Source: Salvia splendens (Eukaryota > Streptophyta > Magnoliopsida > Lamiales > Lamiaceae). From it: a stretch of 64,000 nucleotides of DNA. The number at the start of each line of letters is the position of its first letter. Positions within the stretch are counted from its first letter, which is position 1. The position numbers were made by a program, and so were the translations under genes. The stretch covers positions 24,937,883 through 25,001,882 of the forward strand of contig NC_056039.1 in the NCBI RefSeq assembly GCF_004379255.2. The letters run 5' to 3'. Below the pieces are notes generated by a model. It was not told where the DNA came from. It searched no databases and worked only from the letters and a program-made list of their open reading frames with translations. This document shows positions 1 to 12,160 of the stretch, piece by piece.

Positions 1-3000
1 TATAAATATAATGATTTAGTAGAGTGTCGAGTTCACTTATCCAAAAAAATGAATCCGATTTTAAATTGCAGGCGTATCAAAATGATGAAATCTGATATTA
101 TTTCACGAACGAAAGAAGTATTTTATATAATAAAAATTAAAATAGGATACATAATAGTTGCTTTGAACCTACCGGACCAAACTACAAACTCTACTTTTTA
201 TTGTCAAGTTTGTATAATTAAATAAATATAAAGAATTATTAAAAATCAATTTTTGTATAATAGAATTCACAAGAAAATTATAAGAGAAATTTTAAAATTA
301 CTAAAGCCAACCGCCAAAAATTGTTGTGATAAAAAATAATGAATCTGGATTGTTTTAATCTAGGCTTATTGAAGCAATAAGGGATGGATTTTTAAGCATT
401 TATACCACAAACTAAGAAGTACTATGGAGTATAATTACTCTTCTACACGTTTACAGTCAAGACACGTCACATTTTATAGCATTATTATATTCAGAGATCA
501 TCCCCATTTAGGAGAGCGTGCGGTATTTTATTATAATAATACTTTACATTACAATTAGTCGTCTTCTTCAAGTTGCAAGTTGCGGCATCCATTTTTTTTT
601 CTGCAACTCTCCAATTTTTAGATTTTTCAGCCCCTTCCACTTATCAACACTCGCCAATATGCTCTCCTACGGCAAAATTTTAGGAAGGGCTATGGATAAA
701 TTTTGAAAATTTTAAGAAATTTAGAAGAAGAAAAACATTTAAAAAAAACTTTTGGGAAGGGCTTAAGCCCCTCACTGCTCCTTACTGTGTCTGCCACTGT
801 TGATGAGGTGAGTGAGAGTGCAAACCTTGGTCACCAACTCCTAATCCACAAGTGAAGGCGCAAGATTAACATTTTCTTCTCGAAGTCCCAATTTGGTTCA
901 AAACCTTGAAATATCATTTTATTCCGAATAAACCAAATCAACTATGATATCACGTAAAACAAAGAGATCCACAACTTTCTGTCAAACTTGCGGAAAGGAG
1001 TGCCCAACCAAGAGAGGAAGCATGCTACTGGTTCTTTGGGTAAGCAAAAGGATAAATTCCACCGGTTGCAACAGTAATACCAAATGCTACTTCAGTTAAA
1101 GTGGAGATATGGTCGAGTAAGGGAGAGAATAATGTACAGAAGAGAAGACTCCCATCTACATTATTCTCTCTATTAATTTACTCTATCTCTCTCTCTCTCC
1201 CCATTTTAGCTATTTATTTATATCATTTTTTTAAACAAGTGCAGAAAATGAAATTTGACAAATTTTCAGGGACAGAGGGAGTATATCTCTTACAATATAG
1301 AAACATGCATCATGTAATATAAATAAATACCAATCATTTTTGTAAGTAAAATTTAACTTAAAACATAAAGTTACCATTTTTATTACTGTTATTAGTTTTA
1401 ATAAAATCAAACCAAAAACCTTGTGTTTCCAAATAGTATATGATGCTTACTTATGATAGGAGTTGCAATTTTCTTCCCCGTTAGTCGATATTCGATAATG
1501 ACCATTAGCTATATTATTTCTACATTGTACATTTGCAGTTAGTTTTAGTGCAAATAAATAGTGCATCAATCATGATATATATTTTGCTTGTGGTGGTTTG
1601 GGTAAAATGAACACAAACTTTTTCTATAATTCTCCGATCGAAGTGTGCAAGATATTCACTCGAAGAAGCTCGTCCTAAGATGAAGAGAGATGACCATAAA
1701 TGTGTGAATGGAATTCATGATTTACCCTACCCGTTGTTTCTTTCAAAACCCAACAAACTCATTAAAACAACCAATCGATAGATAATTATGAGAATAAACT
1801 TAAATAGCTTCAGAACCAATCAAAACACACAAAGTCCATCCTTTAAATAGATGAAAAACCCGATTTTTTAAAAAATCAAAAGTCAAAGTTCTTGGAACTA
1901 TATGTGCTTGGAAGTATGTTTGAACCCGAGCACGATCATTTTTCTCGGATATTATTAGTTACTCTGAGCATCAAAGTGGTTAGATCTATGCTTTTATCCG
2001 AACATCATGATTGTTCTAGGAAGTTATGAATTATTCCTAGCATCTATGTGCTCAGAACGTATCATGTCATAATCCGAGCACGTCCATCTTTCAACTGACA
2101 TAGCACTATAGCACTAGACAAACAACAAGGTTGATGGAGCCGATTCAAGCCTAATTAGTGAACATTTCTAACAAATGAGAAGAAATACTAAGATTTTAAA
2201 CTTTCTAGACTTAATGACAAATAAAATAATTTCATTTACATTAATCTCGTTTGTATTTTTTGATAATAATTTAGAAAATGAAATAAATTTAAATAATAAG
2301 TTATAAAAGAAATTACACAATAAGAATATGAAAAGCATTATAACTATTAAAAATCGGAATTACGACATAAAACCATTATTCCAAGCGCACACCGTGGTTG
2401 TAAAATTCCACTATTCAGTGCTTGGAAAATGCTGGGTATTTAATATTTACGAGCACTTAAGCCTATACCAACTATTTTTCAAACTCGATAAACACTATTT
2501 CCAAACTAGTAGAATTTTTGGCCATAATCCTCCATTTTTTGTTGGATTAATATTTCATTGATCTCGATTACGTTGAGTGTATGTCCCTAATCATGAAATG
2601 GATGTCATACCAGATATGTTTGCCCTATCACTATCTATTTACTTTGTTAACATCAAAATTACCAACCATAATATAATGTATCGCCTACATCAATGCAATT
2701 TCCTAATTTCAATTTTGGACTTATCGAAAGGCATTAGTCGGCAACTAAGATCCTTTAATAAACAATTTCAAACCGGGTTGTATTATATAAATGATTGTAG
2801 CAATAAACACTATTCCAATTAATTTTATATAGTATGATCATAGACATAAGAATCCGAGTATTTTAATGATTTAGGTATGGCTGGAAAATATTACTAGAAG
2901 CAGGACAATATTTAATAGTGATGAGGGCTACAAGATAGATCAGTCCAAGGACCTACTTTAGTAAGAGTATTGAATGTGACAATTATCGTTTCTCTAATTA

Positions 3001-3180
3001 ATTAAGATCCCTCTTGTTTGTATCCTCCAAGATTGAATGACTTAGCAATGTTTCAACAGTGATTTGCAAGAATGTGATAAAGTTGTTTTTGTTTAATAGT
3101 GGAAAGTCATTGAACATGACGTACAAACTTCTATGTATAATTATTATAGACATTCTTTCTCATAAGAACCTAATTATTTG
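1..3180. other. AT-rich intergenic region, decayed repeats
   Basis: No convincing gene was seen. Position 1100-1296 is a decayed Stowaway MITE. Position 1420-1580 resembles the 3' end of an LTR that recurs near 20.7-20.87 kb and 23.03-23.19 kb and ends in GCATCA. Position 1890-2100 has a cluster of short repeated words around CGAGCACG, of the kind seen in the U3 of other LTR-like pieces here. The short ORFs at 2328-2561 and 2577-2822 show no recognisable domain and AT-driven composition. Confidence 0.5.
1100..1296. mobile_element. Decayed Stowaway-like MITE
   Basis: The right end reads GGGACAGAGGGAGTA. The interior, with TACATTATTCTC and GTGCAGAAAATGAAA, matches the palindromic subfamily at 44524-44762 and 57091-57322. 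The left end is degenerate. Confidence 0.55.
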
Positions 3181-3190
3181 TAAAGGAAAC

Positions 3191-3192
<2 letters not shown>

Positions 3193-3229
<37 letters not shown>
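3193..3229 (+). repeat. (CT)n microsatellite in transporter 5' leader
   Basis: A run of about 18 CT units ends directly at the ATG of the NPF gene at 3230. It would form a pure pyrimidine leader in the mRNA. The NAC gene has a shorter CT run at 50641-50656, just ahead of its own start. Confidence 0.85.
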
Positions 3230-3231
<2 letters not shown>

Positions 3232-6200
3232 GTCAAGGGTGGAAGAGGAAGCACAAGGGGATTATACACAAGATGGTACCTTCGACCTCAAAGGTAGACC
3301 AGTTCTTAGATCAAAGACTGGAAAATGGAAGGCTTGCTACTTCATTGTTGGTAAGAATTTATTTTTGCACCATAACATTTTTATGGCTATATATATTTTG
3401 ATAGGGTCATGTTTGGTTGTTAACTATATCTTAAATTGATAACTACTACCAAATCTAGTCCATCTGATTTGAAAATAAAACGTCAAGATCAATTTTCACG
3501 CGATGTCAACTAGCAGTTATAACATTGTCGATTAGAGTATATGATATGCTAACTAGCTATTTACCAATGTCAATCAAGATTATTAATGAAAATTGAATTT
3601 TGTTAGTTATAACTAGCTTTTTATAAATATCTTAAAACTTTGAACACATATAACTATCTCGATTTACATATTTTTTCACAAAACATGTATCAAATTAAAT
3701 GTAATTAAGATCATAATTGCATATGTTTTGATGATAAATTTGATAATTCTATTTGAATTTTGAGTATTTTTGACAGTTATCCTCATGTCAACACATGTAC
3801 ATATAATATCAATCATATATGCATGTTATATGTCAATCAAATTTAGTTAACATTTTTACCATACCGTGTTGACATCATGAAAATTTCCATGTATAAGAAA
3901 TGACTAAAAATCCTTTTCGAATTAATTAATATAAAATGAATTTCCATGTGACACAACCGTATACCACTGGATCATTTAGATCTAATGACTAGGAATTGGT
4001 AGTAGTTAGCAATTGGCAAATACTAGTTAATAATTGATCATATCCCTATATTGATATATAGACTTAAATTGTACGTTGCAGGGTATGAAGCTATTGAGAG
4101 GATGGCTTACTATGGGATTGCATCAAATCTAGTGATATATCTCACAAACAAGCTCCATGAAGGCACTGTAGAATCATCAAACAATGTGACTAACTGGATA
4201 GGCACTGTTTGGATGACACCCCTTATTGGTGCATACATCGCAGACACTTATCTTGGTCGATACTGGACTTTCATGATAGCTTCCTCAATTTACCTTATGG
4301 TAGACTACAACCTTTCATTTTATTTGTTTAAATTTTTGTGATGTTGATGATGTTTCTACATAATATGACCAGGGTATGATATTGTTAACGCTGGCTGTTT
4401 CGTTATCGGCCTTACACCCCCCGTCGTGTGGGGATGGGGTGAAGGAGCAAGATTGTGACAACAAGGCCTCAGCACTCCAAATAGGGATCTTCTACCTAGC
4501 CTTGTACATAATTGCAATAGGAACTGGTGGAACCAAGCCTAATATCTCAACCATGGGGGCTGATCAATTTGATGACTATGAGCCTAAGGAGAGGTTCCAA
4601 AAGCTCTCCTTCTTCAATTGGTGGATGTTTAGCATCTTCTTAGGCACCCTCTTCTCCAACACATTCCTCGTCTACATCCAAGATAACGTGGGTTGGACCG
4701 TTGGCTATGCCCTCCCAACAGTGGGGCTTGCAGTATCGATCATGGTCTTTATTGTTGGGACGCGCTTCTATAGACATAAGCCCCCCTCCGGTAGCCCCTT
4801 GACCAGGATGGCCCAGGTGCTTGTGGCTACCGTGAGGAAGTGGAGGGTGGTTGTACCCGACGAACCTAAAGAACTCCATGAGCTCCCCAGGGAGCACTAC
4901 TCGGGTTCTGGCAAGTTCAGATTGGACCATACATCTACACTAAGGTCAGATAATCAATACTCCCTCTGTCCGTGAATATATTTTTAGTAAGTGGACCACA
5001 TACTCCAGTAACTTGTAATACTCATATTTTACAACTCCATCCGTCCCTGAAAATTTGTCACATATATTCATTCCATCTGTCCCATAAAATTTGTTACATT
5101 TCACTTCTTTACCATTTTTTTATAGTGAACCTCATATTCCACTAATGCATACTCACTCACAATTTATTAGTATAAAATTAATACTCCATTCGTCCCTAAA
5201 AAATAGACTAGTTTTACCATCCTGGACCCCACAATCCACTAACACTCCTTGCACTATCTTTTTTCCTTCTCTCTTTCTCTTACTTTTTCTCATTTCTTTA
5301 TTACTTTACCAATTATACATTAAAACCCATGTTATTTACAAAGTTTACTATTTAAAACCCGAGTATTTAGAAGTAGGGCCCACATTTCATGTTTTTAATC
5401 CACTTTCCATTACATTTCTTAAAAAAACCCATGTCCGGTCAAAACGTGACAAAATTTAAGGGACGCTAGGGAGTAATTTTTTCACTCATTTTCTTTCTAA
5501 GGTCAAACAATTTCTTAAAATATGTGGCGAGTCAAAACCAGTCTTTTAATCCGAGCTGGTACGCAGGTTTCTGGACAAAGCTGCAGTACAGAGCGGTCCC
5601 AAGTCGAAGTGGATGTTGTGCCCGGTAACTCAAGTGGAAGAAACAAAGCAAATGATGAAGATGATCCCAATCCTAGTAGCAACATTCATCCCCAGCACAC
5701 TCCTCCCCCAAACCCAAACCCTCTTCATCAAGCAGGGCGCCACACTTGAGAGGGGCATCGGCCCCGGCTCCTTCAAGATCCCCCCGGCCTCCCTCAACGC
5801 CTTCGTCACCCTCTTCATGCTGGTCACCATCGTCCTCTACGACCGCCTCCTCGTCCCCTTGATCCGAAAATACACCAACAACCCCAGGGGCCTAACCCTC
5901 CTCCAGCGCATGGGGATCGGCCTCGTCCTCCACATAATCATCATGGCCACGGCCTCCTTAGCCGAGAGGCACCGCCTCAGCGTTGCTCACAGGAATGGAA
6001 TCACCGGGAAGGACGAGATAGTGCCTCTATCCATCTTCATCCTTCTACCCCAGTTCGCCCTGATGGGGGTGGCAGATAACTTCGTGGAGGTTGCGAAGAT
6101 CGAGTTCTTCTACGACCAGGCGCCCCACGGGATGAAGAGCCTCGGCGCGGCCTACTTCACCACCAGCTTGGGGATTGGATATTTCCTCAGTAGCTTTCTT

Positions 6201-6407
6201 CTCTCGACGGTGGCTGATGTGACGAAGAGGAATGGGAAGGGATGGATCATGAACAATCTCAATGTGTCGCATTTGGATTATTACTATGCGTTTTATGCTG
6301 TGATCAGTGTTGTTAACTTTGTTTTCTTCTTGGTTGTTGCGAGATTGTTTGTTTATAACACGGACATGGCTGACCGGGAACCGGGAGAAGGTCATGGCGC
6401 GGATTGA
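3230..6407 (+). CDS. NPF5: NPF/PTR family proton-coupled transporter (NPF5-like)
   Basis: This is a major facilitator superfamily transporter of the NRT1/PTR (NPF) family, predicted to move nitrate, peptides or other small solutes with protons across a membrane. The exons are 3230-3350, 4082-4299, 4373-4944 and 5567-6407, all with GT-AG introns in frame, giving 583 residues, a usual NPF length. The proton-coupling motif ExxER is present as E43, E46 and R47, just before AYYG. Family signatures seen are TGGTKPN, ADQFD, FFNWW, TLLQRMGIG and FFYDQAP. About twelve hydrophobic segments are split by a hydrophilic central loop around residues 250-300. The overall sequence is closest to what I know of Arabidopsis PTR3/NPF5.2-5.3, from memory and not from a search. 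The substrate cannot be read from the sequence. Intron 1 holds a palindromic MITE and intron 3 nested Stowaway copies. Confidence 0.93.
3421..4060. mobile_element. Palindromic MITE in NPF intron 1
   Basis: The left arm (TTGATAACTACTACCAAAT) is the inverse of the right arm (GGTAGTAGTTAGCAATT), and the right end reads TGATCATATCCC. A related element starting GGGATATGATCAGTTGATAA lies at about 32546. Several TGTTGACAT words occur inside. The target duplication was not resolved. Confidence 0.5.
4958..5475. mobile_element. Nested Stowaway MITEs in NPF intron 3
   Basis: Three left-type ends (ACTCCCTCTGTCC at 4958, ACTCCATCCGTCCC near 5033, ACTCCATTCGTCCC near 5179) precede one right end (GGGACGCTAGGGAGTA at 5461-5475). 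The outermost body, with AATTTGTCACA, matches copies at 51142-51394 and 59172-59429. Insertion inside insertion is the simplest reading. Confidence 0.65.
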
Positions 6408-7055
6408 TCTCGATTATGGCTTTCTGTTATCAAACTTCTATTGATGGTTTGGCGGATATATAATCGTTGTTGTGTGCTTCCATGTTTATATATGGAGGCT
6501 TATTTCACTTCTTATAAGTAAGAGCAAATTGTTAAAAAAGTACATCGAATTTGGACAAATTCTTATTAATCTTACGTTTGTCAAATATAGATAATTACTT
6601 CCTTCGTCCGCCATTAGTCATCACTACTTGATCGGCTCAAATTTTAAAAAATATCAAGAAAGTGAGTTGAAAATGTTAGTGGAATATAAGTTTTATTTGG
6701 ATATTCCAAATGAAAAATGAGAATATATAATGAGAGAGAGATAGAGTGAGGGTAAGTATTTGTAGTTACATATGATTGATGAAGGCAAATTGTTAAACAA
6801 CCACTATCTTTGGTTAAATTTTGATCAACCTCGTAGTTTTCAAATATAGTCAATTACATTATAGTAAATTTAATAATTTTCTCAATTGTCAAGTTAATAG
6901 AGATTTGAGAGCAATTGAGTATGACATAGAAAAACAAGATTAGACTAATATGTTTTGGCTTCCAAATTATACACGATTTTCCCCAAAACCAAATTAATGG
7001 TATAAATTAGAAAATTTCCCTCCATCCCAGCTAAGATAATATATTTCATAACTGA

Positions 7056-7261
7056 TACTCCCTTTGTCCCACTAAAGATAACCAACTTTCCTTTTTGGTT
7101 TGTCCCAATCAAGATGACCCATTACTAAAAATGAAAATATTTTTATCTCTACTTTATTCTCTCTCTCTTACTTTACTCTCTCCACTAACACACAAAATTA
7201 AGGTGCATAAAATCCCGTGCCACCCAAGGAAGGGGCCATCTTCCTTGGGACGGAGGGAGTA
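7056..7261. mobile_element. Stowaway MITE
   Basis: It begins TA-CTCCCTTTGTCCCAC and ends GGGACGGAGGGAG-TA. It is about 200 bp with inverted ends and a TA target duplication. Confidence 0.85.
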
Positions 7262-7276
7262 TGAGATTATAAAAAT

Positions 7277-7482
7277 TACTCCATCCGTCCCATTAAATAT
7301 GAAACATTTGAGAATCAGCATGAAATTTTATGTAGTGTTGTTTTGTGAGTTAATGAAGAGAGGGTAAAGTAAAAGAGATGAGAAAGTAGAGATAGAGTTG
7401 TTTCTATTTTAGGAAACGTTTTATTTTTAATGGGACAATCTAAAAAGAAAAATGTTTTATTTTTAATGGGATAGAAAGAGTA
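7277..7482. mobile_element. Stowaway MITE
   Basis: It begins TA-CTCCATCCGTCCC and ends in a worn GGGATAGAAAGAG-TA. The interior (ATGAAACATTTG, ATTTTAATGGGA) matches the copies at 35649-35818 and 35995-36195. Confidence 0.75.
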
Positions 7483-8314
7483 TTAGTTAATGTGGTTGAT
7501 TGGCAAGAGAGAGTGGGTGTTTGTATTAATTAAAAAGAATTAGGCACTTCAGTTAAAAAAGAATTAGCTTTTGGGCTAAATAAGAATTAGCCCCTTGGAC
7601 TCGAAAATAATTAATTTGAGTAAAGATTCTCAAGTAAATTGGCTAAAACAAAGAATCAAAATTCTTCTGTCCAAAACTCTTTTATGTCTCGAAAAGAAAT
7701 AAAGATTAAACAAAAAAAAAATACTTCGACTTCAAAATTTGACGTCCTTTTGAAAAATATTAAAAACATGGATAAAGTCAGGGTGTTATAAGTAGCGAGG
7801 TAGAATTTAATAGTAGTGTAACAAACATTTTATGGCTACGAAATTAATGACGGAGATTTGTTTTCCTCCAACACAAATTTTTTTGTGTCAACAAAGCAAC
7901 AATAAATATTTCAAAAAATCCAATACATGACATGTTAAACATGTGCATATCTATTTTCACTTTATCAATAAGAGCATCTCCAGTAGCACTGGACGTCAAA
8001 TAGCCATCAAATAGCCTTCACACTGCCACATCATCAGCACTACAATTCTCCTGCCACATCAGCTTGCCACATCAACTGGACATCAAATAGCCCTCACATA
8101 GCCTTCACACTACCTTTCCACATCACTAATAACAATTATATAATTTAATTTACACTTGTATCAACATACGGAATTTAATTTACGAGACAAATACGGAAAA
8201 TAAGAATAATAATATTAAAATTTAAAAAGTACATTAATTATAAAAAAAAAGTACAATAATATAAAAAAAGTACAAAAATTAAAAAGTACATTAATTTAAA
8301 AAAATAAAACAAAA

Positions 8315-9728
8315 TCACTCATCGCCGCCGTCCTCGTCTCCGTCGTCGCCCAGCGCTTCTTCACCGTCGTCGCCGCCGCCGCCGTCACCACCTACGCCGC
8401 GGCTATTCCCGCCGGTGTCCCTCCTCATCGCCTCCAATTCTTCACGCTGGCTCTGGAGCAATACACGAAGAAAATCCTTCACCTCGGGGTCCACCGCCGC
8501 TTGGAAGTCGGCTAAGGTCTTCACCATTTGAGCGCGCGTTTGTTGACGCGCGAAGAATTTGAGCTCCTCGGTAGACCTGCCGAGGGGGGATGCCGAATGG
8601 ACGTCCTGGGAACTCGGGGTGCCCCCCCTCGCAACCTGCTGCGCCCGCCTTTGCCCAACCGGGCGAGGTCGGCGACCGAACGACCGAGGAGTCGGGACCT
8701 CCTGGGCCGTCTCAGGGAGGTCTGACGAACCACCGCTGCTGCCGCTATAATCTCCGGTATAGTTCAGTCTCTGCCTCTTCGGCCAGCCAGCGTCGACGCC
8801 TGCCCGGAATTTCTCCGACTCGTTGAGCACAACGTAGCAGTTCCAGTAGGTGAACTCATAGTACTTCTTATCCGGATCGGGGTAGGCTCTCTCCGCAATC
8901 CTCCTGCAGTCTTCCTCTGTTTGGCCACTGGTCTGCATGCGGAGGGCGTTGGCGTACAAACCCGAAAATCGAGAGACGCCAGCCCTGATTCGGTCCCAGC
9001 ACTTCCGGACCTCCTCCCCGGTGCACGGTCGCCCTTCAGGGCAAAATGCCCTGTAGGCTGCGGCTATCTTTGCCCACAAGTTGACGATCCTCTGGTTGTT
9101 CGAAACCAGAGGATCGTCGCAGACACTCACCCACGCCTTGGCAACCGCAACGTTCTCCGCGTCTGTCCACTTCCTCCGGCCCCGGATTTCGGCTTGGGGC
9201 TGCGACGACTCGCCGACCTTCTTCGCCTTGCCCTTCTTCTTACCCCGCCCTACTCCCTGGCTTTGAATGAGAGTTTCCGAAACCTCGTTAATATCAAAAC
9301 CCAAGTCCGCTAAGGAGAAGGTCTCCGTATACTGTGCATCCGTTGGGGTCGATGTGTGCGAAGAACCGGTGGAAAAATCAAAAGTCGGCCGATAGGCGTT
9401 GTCCCTCCCCGTGCGTCCCCTGCGCCGGGGGAATAATCTGTTGCGCCGGTGGCATCATCTGCTGCGCCGGTGGCTGCATGCCGGGTGCCCACCCCGGCAT
9501 CATCTGCATAGGGTGCTGCATGCCGGGTGCCCACCCCGGAATCATATGTTGCCACGGGTACATGTTGTAGTACCCGCTCATCGGAGGCCAACCACCTCCC
9601 CCAGGAGCCGGGGAAGTATGGGACCCTGCCTCGGGAGTCGGGGGCGTCTGAGACCCTACACCGGGAGGCGGGGGAGTCTGAGACCATCCCCCGGGATTAA
9701 CTGGAGTACCTTCGTAGTTGTTCTCCAT
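8315..9728 (-). pseudogene. Harbinger ORF1, Myb/SANT-like DNA-binding protein, one frameshift
   Basis: This is the accessory DNA-binding protein of a PIF/Harbinger transposon, which in known systems helps the transposase reach the element ends. The start at 9728 (MENNYEG) opens a Pro/Gln/Met-rich N-terminus with a WAPGMQ repeat. The frame then shifts by one base near 9404, in a GGGGAGGGA run. The second frame continues open from 9403 (DNAYRPTFDF) to the stop at 8315. It carries the trihelix/SANT-like core (RRKWTDAENVAVAKAW) and a second block with KYYEFTYWNCYVVL, and ends in an acidic Gly/Asp/Glu tail. Such proteins are often mislabelled glutathione S-transferase T3-like in plant annotations. 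Apart from the single shift the frame is intact over about 470 codons, so inactivation, if real, is recent. Confidence 0.85.
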
Positions 9729-9850
9729 TGCTCGTTATTGATCTTGTACAGAAAGTAAGGTAGAGAGAGAGTACTCGTTAAAACAAGTGGTGCGAATGAA
9801 AATGAGGTTCAACGCGCGTATATATAGTGTGTTCGAAAAACAAAAAAAAA
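9729..9850 (-). promoter_or_regulatory. Shared Harbinger promoter/leader, copy 1
   Basis: It contains a TATA-like TATATATA at 9819-9826 followed downstream (minus sense) by the words TTCGCACCACTTG and AACGAGTACTC. The same words in the same order and spacing precede the transposase start at 12036 and occur in the gutted element at 31570-31640. Confidence 0.75.
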
Positions 9851-10902
9851 AAATTTAAATCCGACGCCGGTTTGGCGCCGATCCGGGACGCACAATGGCG
9901 CCCGTGAGGATCGGCGTCGGAACCGGCGTCAGCGCGGGAATCGGCATGGCGACGCCGATTTTGACGCCGATTTCGCCCACGCCGGTTCCAATGGTTCGGC
10001 GTCAAACCGGCGTGGGCGAAAAATCGGCGTAGCGGTGGTGACGCCGGTTATTGTGCATGCTCTAAGAGGATTCAATAATGAATTATCGAACTACCATTTG
10101 TTCTTTCTGAATATTAGTTGGCTGGGAAACCAGTTAATTCCAAGGTGTTCGATAAAGTACTTTATTGCTAGAGTTTATGAGATATCTTTGCTCAACTTTA
10201 GGATGAGTTTCAAATAAGATAATAAGTAAATCACAAGGAAATGAATATATTCACTCGATTCATGAAAAATAATCTTATTTTATCATTTTTAGATATCCAC
10301 TAAAATTATTCATTTTCTAAAATTAGAACTCTCTCATATTTTATCTACTTTTTCTCCCCTCTCCTTGATACTTTATCCATTTTTCCTCCATATATCTAAG
10401 TCAAATCACCGGCATTGCCTGTGTGAATAAGGCCATCCACAATAGGAATAGCCCAGCAATAGCCCAGCCATAGCCTAGCCACTGCCACATCATCAGCACT
10501 AAAAATCCTCCTGCCACATCATAAATAGCCCAGCCATAGCCTAGCCACATCATAAATAGCCCAGCCACATCACTAATAACAATTATATAAAATGACATAA
10601 TTAACAATCACACAATATACGGAATTAAATTTACGCCACAAAAACGAGAAAATTCACTAATATTAATAAAATTTAAAAAGTACATTAATAAAAAAAATTA
10701 CATAATTAAAAAAAAACTAACGTCGTGCAGTCCTCCGCGCCCATAACTCTTCAATTAAATCCTTTTGGAGTCGAATATGAGCCTCCGTTTGGCGCATGTC
10801 GGCATGTGCTTGGAGGCGGCCGTCTTCATCGTGGGGTACCCCACTCCGTACGTTAGGGGCGGCTACGTCATGGCTTGGACCAGCTTCATTATCGTCGTTG
10901 GC

Positions 10903-12036
10903 TCAATCAGTTAGTTGTCCACCTTCATCTTCGACAATCATGTTGTGCATGATTATACAGGCGTACATTATATCAGCAATGCAGTCGACGTGCCACAAAC
11001 GCGTTGGCCCCTTAACTGCCGCCCATCGAGCCTGGAGCACACCAAATGCGCGTTCCACGTCCTTGCGCGCCGACTCCTGCCTTGCCGCAAAGTAGGCCTT
11101 CTTCTCATCTCCTGGGCATCGGATCGTCTTCACAAAGACGATCCACCTAGGGTATATCCCATCCGCCAAGTAGTAGCCCATATCATGTCGGTTGTCGTTG
11201 GCGACAAAACTGATGGCCGGACCGACACCCTGACACTGCTCGTTGAAAAGTGGCGACGAGTTGAGGACGTTGAGGTCGTTGTTCGAACCAGCTATCCCAA
11301 AATACGCATGCCAAATCCACAGCCGGTAATCAGCTACGGCCTCGAGGATCATCGTGGGATTCTTTCCCTAGTAGCCGGTAGTGTACATCCCATTCCAGGC
11401 GGCGGGGCAGTTCTTCCACTCCCAATGCATACAATCTATGCTGCCTAACATCCCTGGGAACCCATGCTGTTCCCCGTGCATCCGCAGCAAATCCCGGCAG
11501 TCATCGGTGGTAGGGCTTCGAAGGTACTGATCACCGAATATTTCAATCACGCCCTGACAGAAATACTTCATACACTCCAGGGCAGTCGTCTCACCGATGT
11601 GGAGGTACTCGTCCCACATGTCTGCAGCGCCTCAGTAGGCCAACTGCCGGATTGCCGCAGTGCACTTTTGAATAGGAGTGTGGCCGGGTCTGCCAGCCGC
11701 ATCGTGCCTAAAGCGGAAATACAGATATCGTTGCTCCAATCCGTTAACAATACGCATAAACAGGGACCTGCGCATCCTAAAACGGCGCCTGAAAAGGTTG
11801 GCGTTGAACCGCGGCTCCTGTGCGAAGTAGTCTTCGTATAGGCGCTGATGTGCAGCTACGTGATCACGATCAATCACCGCTCGGCGGTGTACCACTGGTC
11901 GAGGTCGAGGTACCGCCGGCTGCAAGGCCCTCTGTATCCATTGATCAATCTCACGGTTCGTATAGGCCTCTAGCGCTTCGTTCATTATACGCTCGTACTC
12001 CTCAGCATCCCCACCACTACCACCGGCGTTACTCAT
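10903..12036 (-). pseudogene. PIF/Harbinger DDE transposase with two nonsense codons
   Basis: This is a HARBI1/ALP1-like transposase reading frame of 377 codons plus stop, starting at MSNAGG (12036). The catalytic triad is visible as D201 (GSIDCMHW), D254 (GSNNDLNVL) and E328 (DVERAFGVLQ). The frame is continuous to the stop at 10903 except for two in-frame stops. One is a TGA at 11632-11634, in QLAY*GAADMW, where Gly would be expected. The other is a TAG at 11368-11370, in TTGY*GKNPT, where Lys would be expected. Each is one base from a sense codon. No frameshift was found, so the copy looks recently silenced. Confidence 0.92.
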
Positions 12037-12160
12037 TTCTAGGTGTTGATCTTGTACAAAAATTAAGATAGAGAGGGTACTCGTTAATACAAGTGGTGCG
12101 AATGAAAATGACGGGCAAGTCGCGTATATATAGTGTTTCGGAAACAAAAAAAAATTAAAA
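12037..12160 (-). promoter_or_regulatory. Shared Harbinger promoter/leader, copy 2
   Basis: TATATATA at 12125-12132 is followed by the same leader words as at 9729-9850, namely TTCGCACCACTTG, AACGAGTACC and TGTACAAGATCAA. It drives the transposase rather than ORF1. Confidence 0.75.

Larger units (their letters stand above)
7969..10065 (-). mobile_element. PIF/Harbinger element carrying only ORF1
   Basis: The element is bounded by TAA on both sides (7969-7971 and 10063-10065), the 3-bp duplication typical of PIF/Harbinger. The ends are GAGCATCTCC on the left and, read inward from the right, GAGCATGCAC. It encodes a Myb/SANT-like ORF1 on the minus strand and no transposase. The right subterminal region (9860-10050) is packed with GC-rich words around GCCGGCGTC, and the left one with AAATAGCC and CTGCCACATCA. 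The 5' leader of ORF1 is shared with the elements at 10428-12370 and 31188-31860. Confidence 0.85.

Noticed and set aside
958..1085. Possible gene fragment near 1 kb
   Set aside because: Short frames on both strands gave no recognisable motif; could be old retroelement sequence.
8528..9758. Plus-strand ORFs opposite the Harbinger ORF1
   Set aside because: GC-rich shadow frames of the minus-strand gene; no domains.
10796..12071. Plus-strand ORFs opposite the Harbinger transposase
   Set aside because: Shadows of the minus-strand frame, which carries the DDE motifs.
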